The notes: a model not told the origin generated them from the sequence alone. Positions 33,785-42,933 are shown, counted from the stretch's first letter. The stretch: DNA of 64,000 bases from Micromonospora echinospora (GCF_900091495.1 NZ_LT607413.1:5843001-5907000); one strand, 5' to 3'. A program made the numbers and translations.

Positions 33785-34857
33785 CCACGTTCGACGCCGT
33801 CCGCATCGTCGCGGCCCGGGAGATCCGGGTCAAGCTGCGGGACAAGACGTTCATCTGGAGCACCGTCGTCTTCCTGCTGATCGCGGTGGCCGCGACGGTC
33901 CTGCCGGGCATGTTGGGCGGCGGTCCGTCGTCGGTGGCCGTGGTCCAGGGCGCGACCGCCACGGCCCTGTCCGACGCGGGACTCGACGTCCGTACGGTCG
34001 GCGACGACGCGGAGGCCGAGCGGCTGGTGCGTGACGGCGACGTGGACGCGGCGGTGGTCGCCGGCCCCCGGGTGCTGGCCATGGACGACGAGCCGTCGGA
34101 GGTGGTCGACGCGCTCAGCGTCCGCCCGGCCGTCGAACTGCTCGACCCGAACGCGGTCGACCCGGCGCTCGCCTTCCTCATCCCGTACGCGTTCGCGTTC
34201 GTCTTCTTCATCACCTCGCTGACGTTCGGGTTGCAGATCGCGCAGAGCGTCACCGAGGAGAAGCAGACCCGGATCGTGGAGATCCTGGTCGCGGCGGTGC
34301 CGGTCCGGGCGTTGCTGGCCGGCAAGGTGGCCGGCGGGACCCTCCTCGCCTTCGGGCAGATCGCGCTGATCGCCCTCGTCGCGTACGTCGGGGCGTCGAT
34401 CGCCGGCGCGCCGGGCGACGTGCTGTCGCTGCTCGGCCCGGCGATCGGCTGGTTCCTGCCGTTCTTCGTGGTCGGGTTCGTGATGCTGGCCGCGTTGTGG
34501 GCCGCCGTCGGCGCGCTCGTGAGCCGGCAGGAGGACATCGGCGGCGCGTCCACGCCCATGCAGATGGTGGTGATGCTGCCGTTCTTCGCGGTGGTGTTCC
34601 TCCAGGACAACCCGACCGTCATGACGATCCTGTCGTACCTGCCGGTGTCCTCGCCGATCGCGATGCCGGTGCGGCTGTTCACCGGCGACGCGGCCGGCTG
34701 GGAGCCGTTCCTGTCGTTGGCGATCCTCGCGGTCACCGCGGTGGCGATGGTGTTCGTCGGCGCCCGCATCTACGAGGGGTCGCTGCTGAAGACCGGTGGC
34801 CGGATCCAGTTCGCGGCGGCGTGGCGCGACCGGGAGGCCACCCGCCTGGCCGACTGA
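33781..34857 (+). CDS. ABC exporter permease, NatB/ABC-2 type
   Basis: 358 residues from ATG 33781 (ATGA overlap). The first helix (FIWSTVVFLLIAVAATVL) is followed by an extracytoplasmic domain of about 110 residues (VAVVQGATATALSDAGLDVRTV...), then five or six helices (AFLIPYAFAFVFFITSLTFG onwards) with LQIAQSVTEEKQTRIVEILVAAV, the typical ABC-2 coupling helix. With the ATPase and two-component pair it mirrors Bacillus natKR-natAB, an Na+-extrusion module; substrate here unproven. Confidence 0.85.
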   Translation: MTTFDAVRIVAAREIRVKLRDKTFIWSTVVFLLIAVAATVLPGMLGGGPSSVAVVQGATATALSDAGLDVRTVGDDAEAERLVRDGDVDAAVVAGPRVLAMDDEPSEVVDALSVRPAVELLDPNAVDPALAFLIPYAFAFVFFITSLTFGLQIAQSVTEEKQTRIVEILVAAVPVRALLAGKVAGGTLLAFGQIALIALVAYVGASIAGAPGDVLSLLGPAIGWFLPFFVVGFVMLAALWAAVGALVSRQEDIGGASTPMQMVVMLPFFAVVFLQDNPTVMTILSYLPVSSPIAMPVRLFTGDAAGWEPFLSLAILAVTAVAMVFVGARIYEGSLLKTGGRIQFAAAWRDREATRLAD

Positions 34858-34865
34858 GCCACGTG

Positions 34866-34897
34866 CCGGACCGCCGGGGCGCTCCCCGGCGGTCCGG
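34866..34897. terminator. Bidirectional terminator
   Basis: Perfect 14-bp stem, CCGGACCGCCGGGG (34866-34879) with 34884-34897, and a 4-nt loop, between the convergent natB-like and cobF genes. No T-run. Confidence 0.7.
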
Positions 34898-34908
34898 GCG
34901 CGACCCGG

Positions 34909-35679
34909 TCAGCCGGCGGTGACCGGGTCGCGGCGGCGCAGCAGGTAGGTGTCCATGATCCAGCCCTTGCGCTCGCGGGCCGCCCGACGGGTCTCGACGA
35001 TCTCCGGTGCCACCTCGGCCAGCGGTCCGGCGACCAGGATCTCGTCGGCCGTGCCGAGGTACGCCCCCCAGTAGATGTCGAGGTCCTCGCCGACGTGCCG
35101 GGTAAAGGTGCAGTTGGCGTCGAGCATCACCACGATGTCGTCCACGTCCGGCGGCAGCCCGTCGGCGATCCGGCGGCCGGTGGTCACCAGGAACGGCCGA
35201 CCGACCCGGTTGAGCCCGATCCGGTGCCGGGCGGCCAGCGTGGACACGCTGCTCACCCCCGGCACGACGACGTGGTCGACGTCGAGCTTCCCCCGCGCCT
35301 CGATCTCCTCGACCACCGCGAGGGTGCTGTCGTAGAGGGCCGGATCGCCCCAGACCAGGAACGCGCCGGTGCCGCCGTCGGCGAGGTGCTCGGCCATCGC
35401 CGCCTCCAGCAGGTCGGCCCGGTCCCGCCGCCAGTCGTCCACCGCCCGGACGTACCCCTCGGCGGTGCGGTCCCGGTCCGGGTCGCGGACCTCCACCACC
35501 CGGTGGTCGTCCCGGGCGAAACGACGCATCAGCTCCTGCCGCAGGGCGATCAGGTCGTGCTTCTCCGCGCCCTTGTCGAGGACGAAGAAGACATCCGTCC
35601 GGCCCAGGGCCTCCGCCGCGGCCAGGGTGAGCTGGCCCGGGTCACCCGCGCCGATACCGATGATCAGGATTGTCCGCAC
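34909..35679 (-). CDS. cobF: Precorrin-6A synthase (deacetylating), CobF
   Basis: 256 residues from GTG 35679. Methylates precorrin-5 at C-1 with loss of acetate, in the aerobic cobalamin pathway. Opens ILIIGIGAGDPGQLT, the tetrapyrrole methylase loop, with FFVLDKGAEKHDLIALR, AFLVWGDPALYDSTL and VVPGVSSVSTLAARH as CobF-specific runs. Third gene of the leftward cobL-cobM-cobF operon, 5 bp after cobM. Confidence 0.93.
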   Translation of the reverse strand: MRTILIIGIGAGDPGQLTLAAAEALGRTDVFFVLDKGAEKHDLIALRQELMRRFARDDHRVVEVRDPDRDRTAEGYVRAVDDWRRDRADLLEAAMAEHLADGGTGAFLVWGDPALYDSTLAVVEEIEARGKLDVDHVVVPGVSSVSTLAARHRIGLNRVGRPFLVTTGRRIADGLPPDVDDIVVMLDANCTFTRHVGEDLDIYWGAYLGTADEILVAGPLAEVAPEIVETRRAARERKGWIMDTYLLRRRDPVTAG

Positions 35680-35684
35680 GGCGC

Positions 35685-36455
35685 TCAGTGTGCCCCAGGC
35701 AGGCGACGCTTCGCCGCCCGGTCCCGGTCCGGGGAGTAGAGGTAGCTGTCCGGGAACGCGTCGGCGGCCAGCACCCGACCGACGATGATCACGGCGGTCC
35801 GGCGTACCCCGGCCTGCTCGACCTTCTCGGCGATGTCGGTCAGGGTGCCGCGCAGGATCACCTCGTTCGGGCGGCTGGCGTTGGCCACCACCGCGACCGG
35901 GCAGTCCGCGCCGTAGTGCACGGCGAGCTGGGCGGCCAGCTCCCGGGTCCGGGCGACCGCCAGGTGCAGCACCAGGGTGGCCCGGCTGCGGCCGAGTTCG
36001 GCGAGGTCCTCCCCGGGCGGCATCGGCGTGGACCGGGCCTGGGTGCGGGTGAGGATCACCGTCTGACCGACCGTCGGCACGGTCAGCTCCCGGCCCAGCG
36101 ACGCCGCCGCGGCGGCGTACGACGGCACGCCGGGCACGATCTCGTACGGCACACCGGCCGCGTCGAGCCGGCGGACCTGCTCGGCCACGGCGCTGAACAC
36201 GGCCGGGTCACCGGAGCAGAGGCGGGCGACGTCCTCCCCGGCGGCGTGCGCCGAGGTCATCTGCGCGACGATCTCGTCGAGGGTCAGGTCGGCGGTGTCG
36301 ACCAGCCGCGCCCCGGGCGGGCAGACGGCGAGCAACTCGTCCGGGACCAGGCTGCCCGCGTAGAGGCAGACCCGGGCGCGGGCCAGGATCCGCTGCCCCC
36401 GGACGGTGATCAGGTCGGCGGCGCCCGGTCCGGCGCCGATGAAGTACACGGTCAC
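35685..36455 (-). CDS. cobM: Precorrin-4 C11-methyltransferase, CobM
   Basis: The GTG at 36455 overlaps the cobL stop (GTGA), preferred over ATG 36473; 256 residues. VYFIGAGPGAADLITVRGQRIL, VCLYAGSLVP, ARLCSGDPAVFSAVAEQ and VPGVPSYAAAAASLGRELTVP are clear CobM signatures. Converts precorrin-4 to precorrin-5 with SAM in the cytoplasm. Confidence 0.94.
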   Translation of the reverse strand: MTVYFIGAGPGAADLITVRGQRILARARVCLYAGSLVPDELLAVCPPGARLVDTADLTLDEIVAQMTSAHAAGEDVARLCSGDPAVFSAVAEQVRRLDAAGVPYEIVPGVPSYAAAAASLGRELTVPTVGQTVILTRTQARSTPMPPGEDLAELGRSRATLVLHLAVARTRELAAQLAVHYGADCPVAVVANASRPNEVILRGTLTDIAEKVEQAGVRRTAVIIVGRVLAADAFPDSYLYSPDRDRAAKRRLPGAH

Positions 36456-37678
36456 GGCCGTACCACCGCCCACTGCACCAGGGGCCGGGCCGGTTTCCAG
36501 CCGGTGAACCCACCCAGCGGCGCGGCCCGGTCCACCGCCAGACGGGTCAGGTCGCCGCCGAGCCGGGCGGCCCGTTCGCCGAGCTCCCGCTCACCCTCCA
36601 GGGTGACCGCGTGCGCGACCAGCCGGCCGCCGGGGCGCAGCGCGTCCCACACGACGTCGAAGAGCCCCGGCGCGCTGAGTCCACCACCGACGAAGACCGC
36701 GTCCGGGGTGGGCAGGTCGGCCAGCGCCTCCGGCGCCCGGCCCTGCACCACCCGCAGGTGCGGCACGCCGAGCGTGCGGGCGTTAGCGGTGATCCGCGCG
36801 ACCCGTTCCGGCCGCCCCTCCACCGCGATCGCCGCCGACGCCGGGTCGGCCCGCAGCCACTCGATGCCGATGCTGCCGCAGCCGGCGCCGACGTCCCAGA
36901 GCAGCTCACCACCGGTGGGGGCGAGACGGGACAGGGCCAGCGCGCGGGCCTCCCGCTTGGTCAACGCCCCGTCGTGGTCGAACGCGTCGTCGGGCAGCCC
37001 CGGCACCGTCGACAGGGGCCGCGTGCCGTCGGCGGCGACCACCCGGACGGCGACCACGTTGAGCGGGTCGCCGGGGGCTGCCGTCCACTTGCCGGCCGTG
37101 CCGTCGACGCGCTGCTCCCGGTCCGCGCCGAGCGCGGCCAGGACGGTCAGTTCGCTGGGGCCGTACCCGGCGTCGGTCAGCGTCCGGGCCAGGGCGGCGG
37201 GGGTGTGCGCGTCGTTGCTGAGCACCAGCAGCAGCCGGCCGGGGACCAGGTCACGGCGGACCCGGTCCAGGTCCCGCGCGACGGCGCTGTGCACGGTGAC
37301 CCGCTCCACCGGCCAGCCCATCCGGGCACAGGCCAGCGAGATCGCCGACGGGTGCGGCACGGTGCGCACCCGGTCCGGTCCGAGCAGCCCCACCAGGCGG
37401 GTGCCGATGCCATACCACATCGGGTCACCGCTGGCCAGGACGCAGATCCGCCGGTCGGCGTGGGCGGCGAGCAGGCCGGGCAGGGCGGGCAGCAGCGGCG
37501 TCGGCCAGGGCACCCGCTCGGCCCGGACCGACTCGGGGAGCAGGTCGAGGTGGCGTCGGCCGCCGACGACGACCTGGGCGTCCGTCACCGCCCGCCGGCC
37601 GGCCGCGCCGAGGCCGGTCCAGCCGTCGGCGCCGACGCCGACCACGGTGACCGGGTCCAGGGTTGTCGAGAGGCTCAC
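36452..37678 (-). CDS. cobL: Precorrin-6Y C5,15-methyltransferase (decarboxylating), CobL
   Basis: 408 residues from GTG 37678. A two-domain enzyme: an N-terminal CbiE-like tetrapyrrole methylase (about 8-205; VTVVGVGADGWTGLG, VCVLASGDPMWYGIGTRLV-like run) and a C-terminal CbiT-like Rossmann methylase with decarboxylase activity (about 235-408; LLWDVGAGCGSIGIEWLRAD). The fused form is normal in the aerobic pathway. First gene of the leftward operon; its start is only about 70 bp from the divergent cobalamin riboswitch, which itself reads the other way. Confidence 0.94.
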   Translation of the reverse strand: MSLSTTLDPVTVVGVGADGWTGLGAAGRRAVTDAQVVVGGRRHLDLLPESVRAERVPWPTPLLPALPGLLAAHADRRICVLASGDPMWYGIGTRLVGLLGPDRVRTVPHPSAISLACARMGWPVERVTVHSAVARDLDRVRRDLVPGRLLLVLSNDAHTPAALARTLTDAGYGPSELTVLAALGADREQRVDGTAGKWTAAPGDPLNVVAVRVVAADGTRPLSTVPGLPDDAFDHDGALTKREARALALSRLAPTGGELLWDVGAGCGSIGIEWLRADPASAAIAVEGRPERVARITANARTLGVPHLRVVQGRAPEALADLPTPDAVFVGGGLSAPGLFDVVWDALRPGGRLVAHAVTLEGERELGERAARLGGDLTRLAVDRAAPLGGFTGWKPARPLVQWAVVRP

Positions 37679-37747
37679 GCGGCGAACGGTAGCCGAGGAT
37701 GATCGGCACCTGTCGTGGCGGGGGTGGATGTGACATCATCTGCGGCG

Positions 37748-37862
37748 ACGGCACGGTGAGGAACACCGGTGGGTCGGCCCGGAGGGTCGGCGAATCCGGG
37801 GCGGTCCCGCCACTGTGATCCGTCCGGCGGGGTCGCCGGGCGGAGAGCCAGACACTCGCCTC
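37748..37862 (+). ncRNA. Cobalamin (B12/AdoCbl) riboswitch
   Basis: Conserved blocks in order on the plus strand: GGTGAGGAACACCGGTG (about 37755-37771), GAATCCGGGGCGGTCCCGCC followed by ACTGTGA (37792-37818, including the B12 box GCCACTG), and GAGCCAGACACTCGCC (37845-37860). This matches the cobalamin element closely. The start codon of the chelatase gene lies about 85 nt further on, with a G/C-rich helix (near 37897-37920) that could act as the expression platform. It turns off the plus-strand cob operon when cobalamin is abundant. Boundaries approximate. Confidence 0.93.
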
Positions 37863-37947
37863 GCCGTCTCGTGCCGCCGGCGGAGACTCCTTGCGGTGGC
37901 GCGGTCGTTGACCGGTCGCGGGCGAGGAGACCCGTGCGAGGTGAAAG

Positions 37948-40020
37948 GTGCTGACCGTGCGGTCGTACCCGTTCTCCGCCGTCGTCGGAATGGACGACAT
38001 GGCGTTGGCCCTCAGTCTCTGCGCCGTCTCGCCCGGGATCGGCGGGGTGCTGGTGCGGGGCGAGAAAGGCACCGCCAAGTCCACCGCGGTCCGGGCGTTG
38101 ACCGCGCTGCTGCCCCCGGTGGAGGTGGTGGCGGGCTGCCGGTTCTCCTGCGACCCGGCGGCGGCCGACCCGCGCTGCCCGGACGGCCCGCACCCCGAGC
38201 CGGTGGCCGCGCAGGTGCGGCCCGCCCGGCTGGTGGAGCTGCCGGTGGGGGCCAGCGAGGACCGGGTCCTCGGCGCGCTGCACCTGGAACGCGCGCTCAG
38301 CGAGGGCGTCACCGCCTACGACCCGGGCCTGCTGGCCGGCGCGCACCGGGGCCTGCTCTACGTCGACGAGGTCAACCTGCTGCACGACCACCTGGTCGAC
38401 GTGCTGCTCGACGCGGCGGCGATGGGCCGCGCCACGGTGGAGCGGGAGGGCGTGTCGGTGACGCACGCCGCCCGGTTCGTCCTGGTCGGCACGATGAACC
38501 CCGAGGAGGGGGAGCTGCGTCCGCAGCTGCTGGACCGGTTCGGCCTGACCGTCGAGGTCGCGGCCAGCCGGGACCCCCAGGTGCGGGCCGAGGTGATGCG
38601 GCGGCGGCTGGCGTACGAGGCCGACCCGGACGCCTTCGCCGCCCGGTACGCCGACGCCGACGCCGCCCTCGGCGAGCGGGTCGCCGAGGCGCGGGCGCTG
38701 CTGCCGAAGGTCGAACTCGACGACGACACCGTGCTGCGCATCGCCGCGCTCTGCGCCGCCGCCCAGGTCGACGGGATGCGCGCCGACCTGGTCATCGCCC
38801 GGACCGCGATGGCGCACGCCGCCTGGTGTGGACGCACCGACGTGCAGGTGGGCGACGTGCGGGTGGCGGCGCGATTGGCGCTGCCGCACCGGCGCCGTCG
38901 TAACCCGTTCGACCCGCCCCAGCAGGACGAGGCCGAACTCGAACGCGCGCTGCACGAGGCGGGCCTGGACGAGCCGCCCCCACCGCCGGAGGACCCGGAA
39001 CCGCCGGAGGGCCCCGACGGGCCGGGCGGACCGGACGACCCGGACGGCCCCGAGGATCCCGGTGGTCCCGGGGGAGCGGGCCCGGACGACTCCACCACCG
39101 GCGACGAGACCCCACCGGACGGCCAGCGCACCGGCGGCGAGCCGTCCCCGTCCGGCTCCGGCCCGGCCGCCGACACGCCGCCGACGCCGGCCGGTGCCCC
39201 GTACCGGGCCCGGCTGTTGACCGTGGCCGGCACCGGAGCCGGCACCGCCGGGCGTCGCTCCGCCGCCGTCACCTCCGTCGGCCGGACCGTCGGCACGGTA
39301 CGCCCCAACGGTCCCGCCTCCGGCCGCCCGCACCTGGTGGCGACGCTGCGCGCTGCCGCGCCCCACCAGCGGGCCCGGGGGCGGCGCGGCCCCGGCGTCC
39401 TGGTCCGGCCCGGGGACGTCCGCCTGCCGGTCCGGCAGGGCCGGGAGAGCAACCTGATCCTGTTCTGCGTGGACGCCTCCGGCTCGATGGGGGCGCGGCA
39501 GCGCATCGGCGCGGTCAAGGCCGCCGTGCTCTCCCTCCTCCTCGACGCCTACCAGCGGCGCGACAAGGTGGGCCTGGTCACCTTCCGGGCGACCGACGCG
39601 GAACTGACCCTGCCCCCCACGTCCAGCGTGGACGTGGCCGCGGCCCGCCTGGAGGCCCTGCCGACCGGCGGGCGGACCCCGCTGGCGGAGGGGCTGCTGC
39701 GCGCCCGCGAGGTGCTGCGCGTCGAGGCGATCCGGGACCCGCGCCGCCGGCCGCTGCTCGTCGTGGTCACCGACGGGCGGGCCACCGCCGGCCCGGAGGC
39801 CCTGTCGCGCGCCATGCGCAGCGCCCGGCTGCTCGCCGCCGACGGCGTACCGGCCGTGGTGGTCGACTGCGAGCAGGGCCGCATCCGGATGCGGCTGGCC
39901 GCCGAACTCGCCGCGACCCTGGCCGGTGAACATCTGCCGCTGTCCGACGTCGCCGCGCCCACCCTCACCCAGGCGGTGCGCTCCCGCACCGCCACCCGAC
40001 ACGGAAGCGGGGCAGCCTGA
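37948..40020 (+). CDS. Magnesium/cobalt chelatase family protein: AAA+ (I) and VWA (D) halves fused
   Basis: 690 residues from GTG 37948 (GAGGTGA upstream). The N-terminal AAA+ module (about 1-320) has Walker A GEKGTAKSTAVRAL, Walker B GLLYVDEVNLL and sensor GTMNPEEGELRPQLLDRFGL, as in BchI/ChlI. Then comes an acidic Pro/Gly/Asp-rich hinge (about 335-405), and a VWA domain (about 500-690) with the MIDAS ILFCVDASGSMGARQR, as in BchD/ChlD. In actinobacteria this protein works with CobN to insert cobalt into hydrogenobyrinic acid diamide. No cobN is in the window. Riboswitch-controlled first gene of the operon with cobO and cobBA. Confidence 0.88.
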   Translation: MLTVRSYPFSAVVGMDDMALALSLCAVSPGIGGVLVRGEKGTAKSTAVRALTALLPPVEVVAGCRFSCDPAAADPRCPDGPHPEPVAAQVRPARLVELPVGASEDRVLGALHLERALSEGVTAYDPGLLAGAHRGLLYVDEVNLLHDHLVDVLLDAAAMGRATVEREGVSVTHAARFVLVGTMNPEEGELRPQLLDRFGLTVEVAASRDPQVRAEVMRRRLAYEADPDAFAARYADADAALGERVAEARALLPKVELDDDTVLRIAALCAAAQVDGMRADLVIARTAMAHAAWCGRTDVQVGDVRVAARLALPHRRRRNPFDPPQQDEAELERALHEAGLDEPPPPPEDPEPPEGPDGPGGPDDPDGPEDPGGPGGAGPDDSTTGDETPPDGQRTGGEPSPSGSGPAADTPPTPAGAPYRARLLTVAGTGAGTAGRRSAAVTSVGRTVGTVRPNGPASGRPHLVATLRAAAPHQRARGRRGPGVLVRPGDVRLPVRQGRESNLILFCVDASGSMGARQRIGAVKAAVLSLLLDAYQRRDKVGLVTFRATDAELTLPPTSSVDVAAARLEALPTGGRTPLAEGLLRAREVLRVEAIRDPRRRPLLVVVTDGRATAGPEALSRAMRSARLLAADGVPAVVVDCEQGRIRMRLAAELAATLAGEHLPLSDVAAPTLTQAVRSRTATRHGSGAA

Positions 40021-40634
40021 TGCCACAGGGCCAACCGGTCGCCGTCCCCGACGACGGTCTCACCACCCGGCAGCGGCGCAACCGGCCGTTGCTGATCGTC
40101 CACACCGGTGCGATGAAGGGCAAGTCGACCGCCGCGTTCGGGCTGGCCCTGCGCGGCTGGAACCAGGGCTGGTCGATCGCCGTGTTCCAGTTCGTCAAGA
40201 GCGCCAAGTGGACGGTGGGGGAGGAGAACGCCCTCACCACCCTCGGCCGGGTGCACGAGGAGACCGGCCAGGGCGGTCCGGTGTCCTGGTACAAGATGGG
40301 CGCCGGCTGGAGCTGGAGCCGCACCCAGGGCACCGAAGCCGACCACGCCGCCCAGGCCGCCGAGGGCTGGGCGGAGATCAAGCGCCGGATCGCCGCCGAC
40401 GAGCACGACCTGTACGTGCTCGATGAGTTCACCTACCCGATGAAGTGGGGCTGGGTCGACGTCGACGACGTGGTGGCCACCCTCGCGGAGCGTCCCGGCC
40501 GGCAGCACGTCGTGATCACCGGCCGCGACGCGGACCCGCGACTGGTCGCCGCCGCCGACCTGGTGACCGAGATGACCAAGATCAAGCACCCGATGGACTC
40601 GGGTCAGAAGGGCCAGCGGGGGATCGAATGGTGA
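40020..40634 (+). CDS. cobO: Cob(I)yrinic acid a,c-diamide adenosyltransferase, CobO/BtuR type
   Basis: 204 residues; the ATG shares its A with the previous stop (TGATG). The P-loop is GAMKGKSTAAFGLALR, with FQFVKSAKWTVGEENAL, LYVLDEFTYPMKWGWVDVDDVV and HVVITGRDADPRLVAAADLVTEM. It attaches the 5'-deoxyadenosyl group to cobalt, completing the corrin ligand. Usual length for the family. Confidence 0.95.
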   Translation: MPQGQPVAVPDDGLTTRQRRNRPLLIVHTGAMKGKSTAAFGLALRGWNQGWSIAVFQFVKSAKWTVGEENALTTLGRVHEETGQGGPVSWYKMGAGWSWSRTQGTEADHAAQAAEGWAEIKRRIAADEHDLYVLDEFTYPMKWGWVDVDDVVATLAERPGRQHVVITGRDADPRLVAAADLVTEMTKIKHPMDSGQKGQRGIEW

Positions 40635-42877
40635 CCGCGCCGCCCCGGATCCTGGTCGCCGCCCCGGCTTCCGGACAGGGCAAGACCACCGTCGCCACCG
40701 GCCTGATGGCGGCCCTGCGGCAGCGTGGCCTGACGGTCAGCGGCCACAAGGTCGGCCCGGACTACATCGACCCCAGCTACCACGAACTCGCCACCGGCCG
40801 CCGGGGCCGCAACCTCGACCCGTTCCTCCAGGGCGAACAGCGCATCGTGCCGCTCCTGCTGCACGGCGCGACCGTGGGCACGCCCGCCGACGTCGCGGTC
40901 ATCGAGGGCGTGATGGGCCTGCTCGACGGGGCCGTCGGCCGCGCCGGCTTCGCCTCCACCGCCCACGTCGCCCGACTCACCCGCACCCCGGTGCTGCTGG
41001 TCGTCGACGTCTCCGGCACGTCCCGCAGCATCGCCGCGCTGGTGCACGGCTTCGCCACCTTCGACCCGCAGCTCACCGTCGCCGGGGTGATCCTGAACAA
41101 GGTGGGCTCCGCCACCCACGAGGCGGAGATCCGCGAGGCGCTGGTCTCCACCGGCGTGCCGGTGCTCGGCGCGCTGCGCCGGGACGCCGCCCTGGACACC
41201 CCCAGCCGACACCTCGGGCTGGTGCCGGTCGCCGAACGGGCCGCCGCGGCCCGCCGTACCGTGGACGCGCTTGCCGCCCACGTCGCCGCCGGGGTCGACC
41301 TCGACGCGGTGCTCGCCGTCGCCCGCCGCGCGCCCGCCCTGACCGGCCCGGCCTGGGACCCGGTCGCCGAACTCGGCGGGTTCACCGCCGACGCGACCGT
41401 CGCGGTCGCGTCGGGCGCGGCGTTCACCTTCCGGTACGCCGAGACCGACGAACTGCTCTCCGCCGCCGGCCTGCGCCTGGCGACCGTCGACCCGCTGCGC
41501 GACGAGGCGCTGCCCGCCGACTGCGCCGGGCTCTACCTGGGCGGCGGCTTCCCCGAGGTGTACGCCGCCGACCTCTCCGCCAACCAGCCGATGCGCGCGG
41601 CGGTGGCGGCCGGCGCCGCCGCCGGCCTGCCCGTGGTGGCCGAGTGCGCCGGCCTGCTCTACCTCGCCCGGGAACTCGACGGCGCGCCCATGACCGGGGT
41701 GCTCGACGCCACCGCCCGGATGACCGACCGGCTCGTCCTCGGCTACCGGGAGGCCCGCGCGGTCACCGCCGGCGTGCTCACCGACGCCGACGACCTGGTC
41801 ACCGGGCACGAGTTCCACCGCACCCGGGTCGACCCGGTCGGCGAGCCGGCGCACGCCTGGCGGTTCCGGCCCCGCCCGTCGGTCGCCCACGGCACCACCA
41901 GCCATGCGGTGGACGGCTTCGTCACCGGCTCCGACGGCAGTGTGCACGCCTCCTACCTGCACGTGCACTGGGCCGGTCACCCCCGGTTGGCCGCCCGGTT
42001 CGCCGCCGCCGCGCACCGGCACCGCACCGGCACGTCGATCCCCGTGCCGCGCCACCCCTTGGAGGACACCGTGGTCCCGGTGCCCACGTCGGACGTGCCC
42101 GCGTCCACCCCGGACGCCCCGGCCACCGGCCGGGTGACCCTGGTCGGCGCCGGCCCCGGCGACCCCGACCTGATGACCCGACGCGGACTCGACCGCCTCG
42201 CCGAGGCCGACGTCGTGGTCGCCGACCGGCTCGTGCCGCACGCGCTGCTGCGCGAACTGCGGACCGGCGTGCGGGTGATCGACGTGTCCAAGGTGCCCCG
42301 CGGCGCGTTCGTCCCGCAGGAGCGGATCAACGAGATCCTCGTCGAGGAGGCCCGCGCCGGCCACCAGGTGGTCCGGCTCAAGGGCGGCGACTCGTTCGTC
42401 TTCGGCCGGGGCATGGAGGAGGTCCAGGCCTGCCAGGCGGCGGGCGTCCCGGTCGAGGTGGTGCCCGGCATCTCCAGCTCGATCTCCGTACCGGAGCTGG
42501 CCGGGGTGCCGGTCACCCACCGGGGACTGACGCAGGGCTTCACCGTCGTCTCCGCCCACCTGCCCCCGGGCGATCCGGGCAGCACCGTCGACTGGGCCGG
42601 GGTGGCCCGCGCCAACACCACGATCGTGCTGCTGATGGCGGTGCAGACCCTGCCCGACGTCACCGCCGCGCTGATCGGCCACGGCATGGACCCGGCGACC
42701 CCGGCGGCCAGCATCGAGAACGGCGGCACGCCGGCGCAGCGGGTGCTCACCGGCCGACTGGACGAGATCGCCGAGGTCGCCGCCGCGCACCGGCTGCGCC
42801 CACCCGCCATCACGGTGATCGGCGAAGTCGCCGCGTTCGCTCACACCGCCCACCCGGCACCGGCGGCCACCGGCTGA
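40628..42877 (+). CDS. Fusion: cobyrinic acid a,c-diamide synthase (CobB) - uroporphyrinogen-III C-methyltransferase (CobA)
   Basis: 749 residues; ATG 40628 overlaps the cobO end, and the next codon, GTG 40631, is an alternative. Residues 1 to about 460 are CobB: ATPase loop APASGQGKTTVATGLMAAL, KVGPDYIDPSYH, the class I amidotransferase nucleophile Cys340 in PVVAECAGLLYL and the partner His near HASYLHVHW. It amidates the a and c side chains using glutamine and ATP. A Pro/Thr/Asp-rich linker (about 470-500) leads to CobA/SUMT, from about 503: VTLVGAGPGDPDLMTRRGLDRL, VVRLKGGDSFVFGRGMEEVQA and VPGISSSISVPELAGVPVTHRG. This makes precorrin-2. The two activities are early and middle pathway steps, so the fusion is unusual but both halves look complete. 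Confidence 0.9.
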   Translation: MVTAPPRILVAAPASGQGKTTVATGLMAALRQRGLTVSGHKVGPDYIDPSYHELATGRRGRNLDPFLQGEQRIVPLLLHGATVGTPADVAVIEGVMGLLDGAVGRAGFASTAHVARLTRTPVLLVVDVSGTSRSIAALVHGFATFDPQLTVAGVILNKVGSATHEAEIREALVSTGVPVLGALRRDAALDTPSRHLGLVPVAERAAAARRTVDALAAHVAAGVDLDAVLAVARRAPALTGPAWDPVAELGGFTADATVAVASGAAFTFRYAETDELLSAAGLRLATVDPLRDEALPADCAGLYLGGGFPEVYAADLSANQPMRAAVAAGAAAGLPVVAECAGLLYLARELDGAPMTGVLDATARMTDRLVLGYREARAVTAGVLTDADDLVTGHEFHRTRVDPVGEPAHAWRFRPRPSVAHGTTSHAVDGFVTGSDGSVHASYLHVHWAGHPRLAARFAAAAHRHRTGTSIPVPRHPLEDTVVPVPTSDVPASTPDAPATGRVTLVGAGPGDPDLMTRRGLDRLAEADVVVADRLVPHALLRELRTGVRVIDVSKVPRGAFVPQERINEILVEEARAGHQVVRLKGGDSFVFGRGMEEVQACQAAGVPVEVVPGISSSISVPELAGVPVTHRGLTQGFTVVSAHLPPGDPGSTVDWAGVARANTTIVLLMAVQTLPDVTAALIGHGMDPATPAASIENGGTPAQRVLTGRLDEIAEVAAAHRLRPPAITVIGEVAAFAHTAHPAPAATG

Positions 42878-42903
42878 CCCGTTCGTGCAGACAGGGGGCA
42901 CCG

Positions 42904-42926
42904 GGTCGATCCCGGTATCGCCCATG
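42904..42926 (+). other. tRNA T-arm/acceptor-like fragment (possible att scar)
   Basis: Within 42896-42925, ACCGG-GTCGATC-CCGGT forms a 5-bp stem with a 7-nt loop like a T-arm (loop has G in place of T54), followed by ATCGCCC and A like an acceptor 3' strand. No 5' part of a tRNA is present upstream, where cobA coding continues. It lies at the left edge of a lower-GC segment, the usual place for an integration scar. Weak evidence. Confidence 0.25.
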
Positions 42927-42933
42927 CAGGCCG

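Noticed and set aside
40604..42925. 773-codon minus-strand frame opposite cobB-cobA
   Set aside because: Shadow of the fusion gene; low-complexity Gly/Val/His composition.
42880..42926. Complete tRNA gene after cobB-cobA
   Set aside because: Only a T-arm/acceptor-like 3' part can be drawn; no D-arm or anticodon arm fits in the 19 bases left before the cobA stop, and the T-loop lacks T54.
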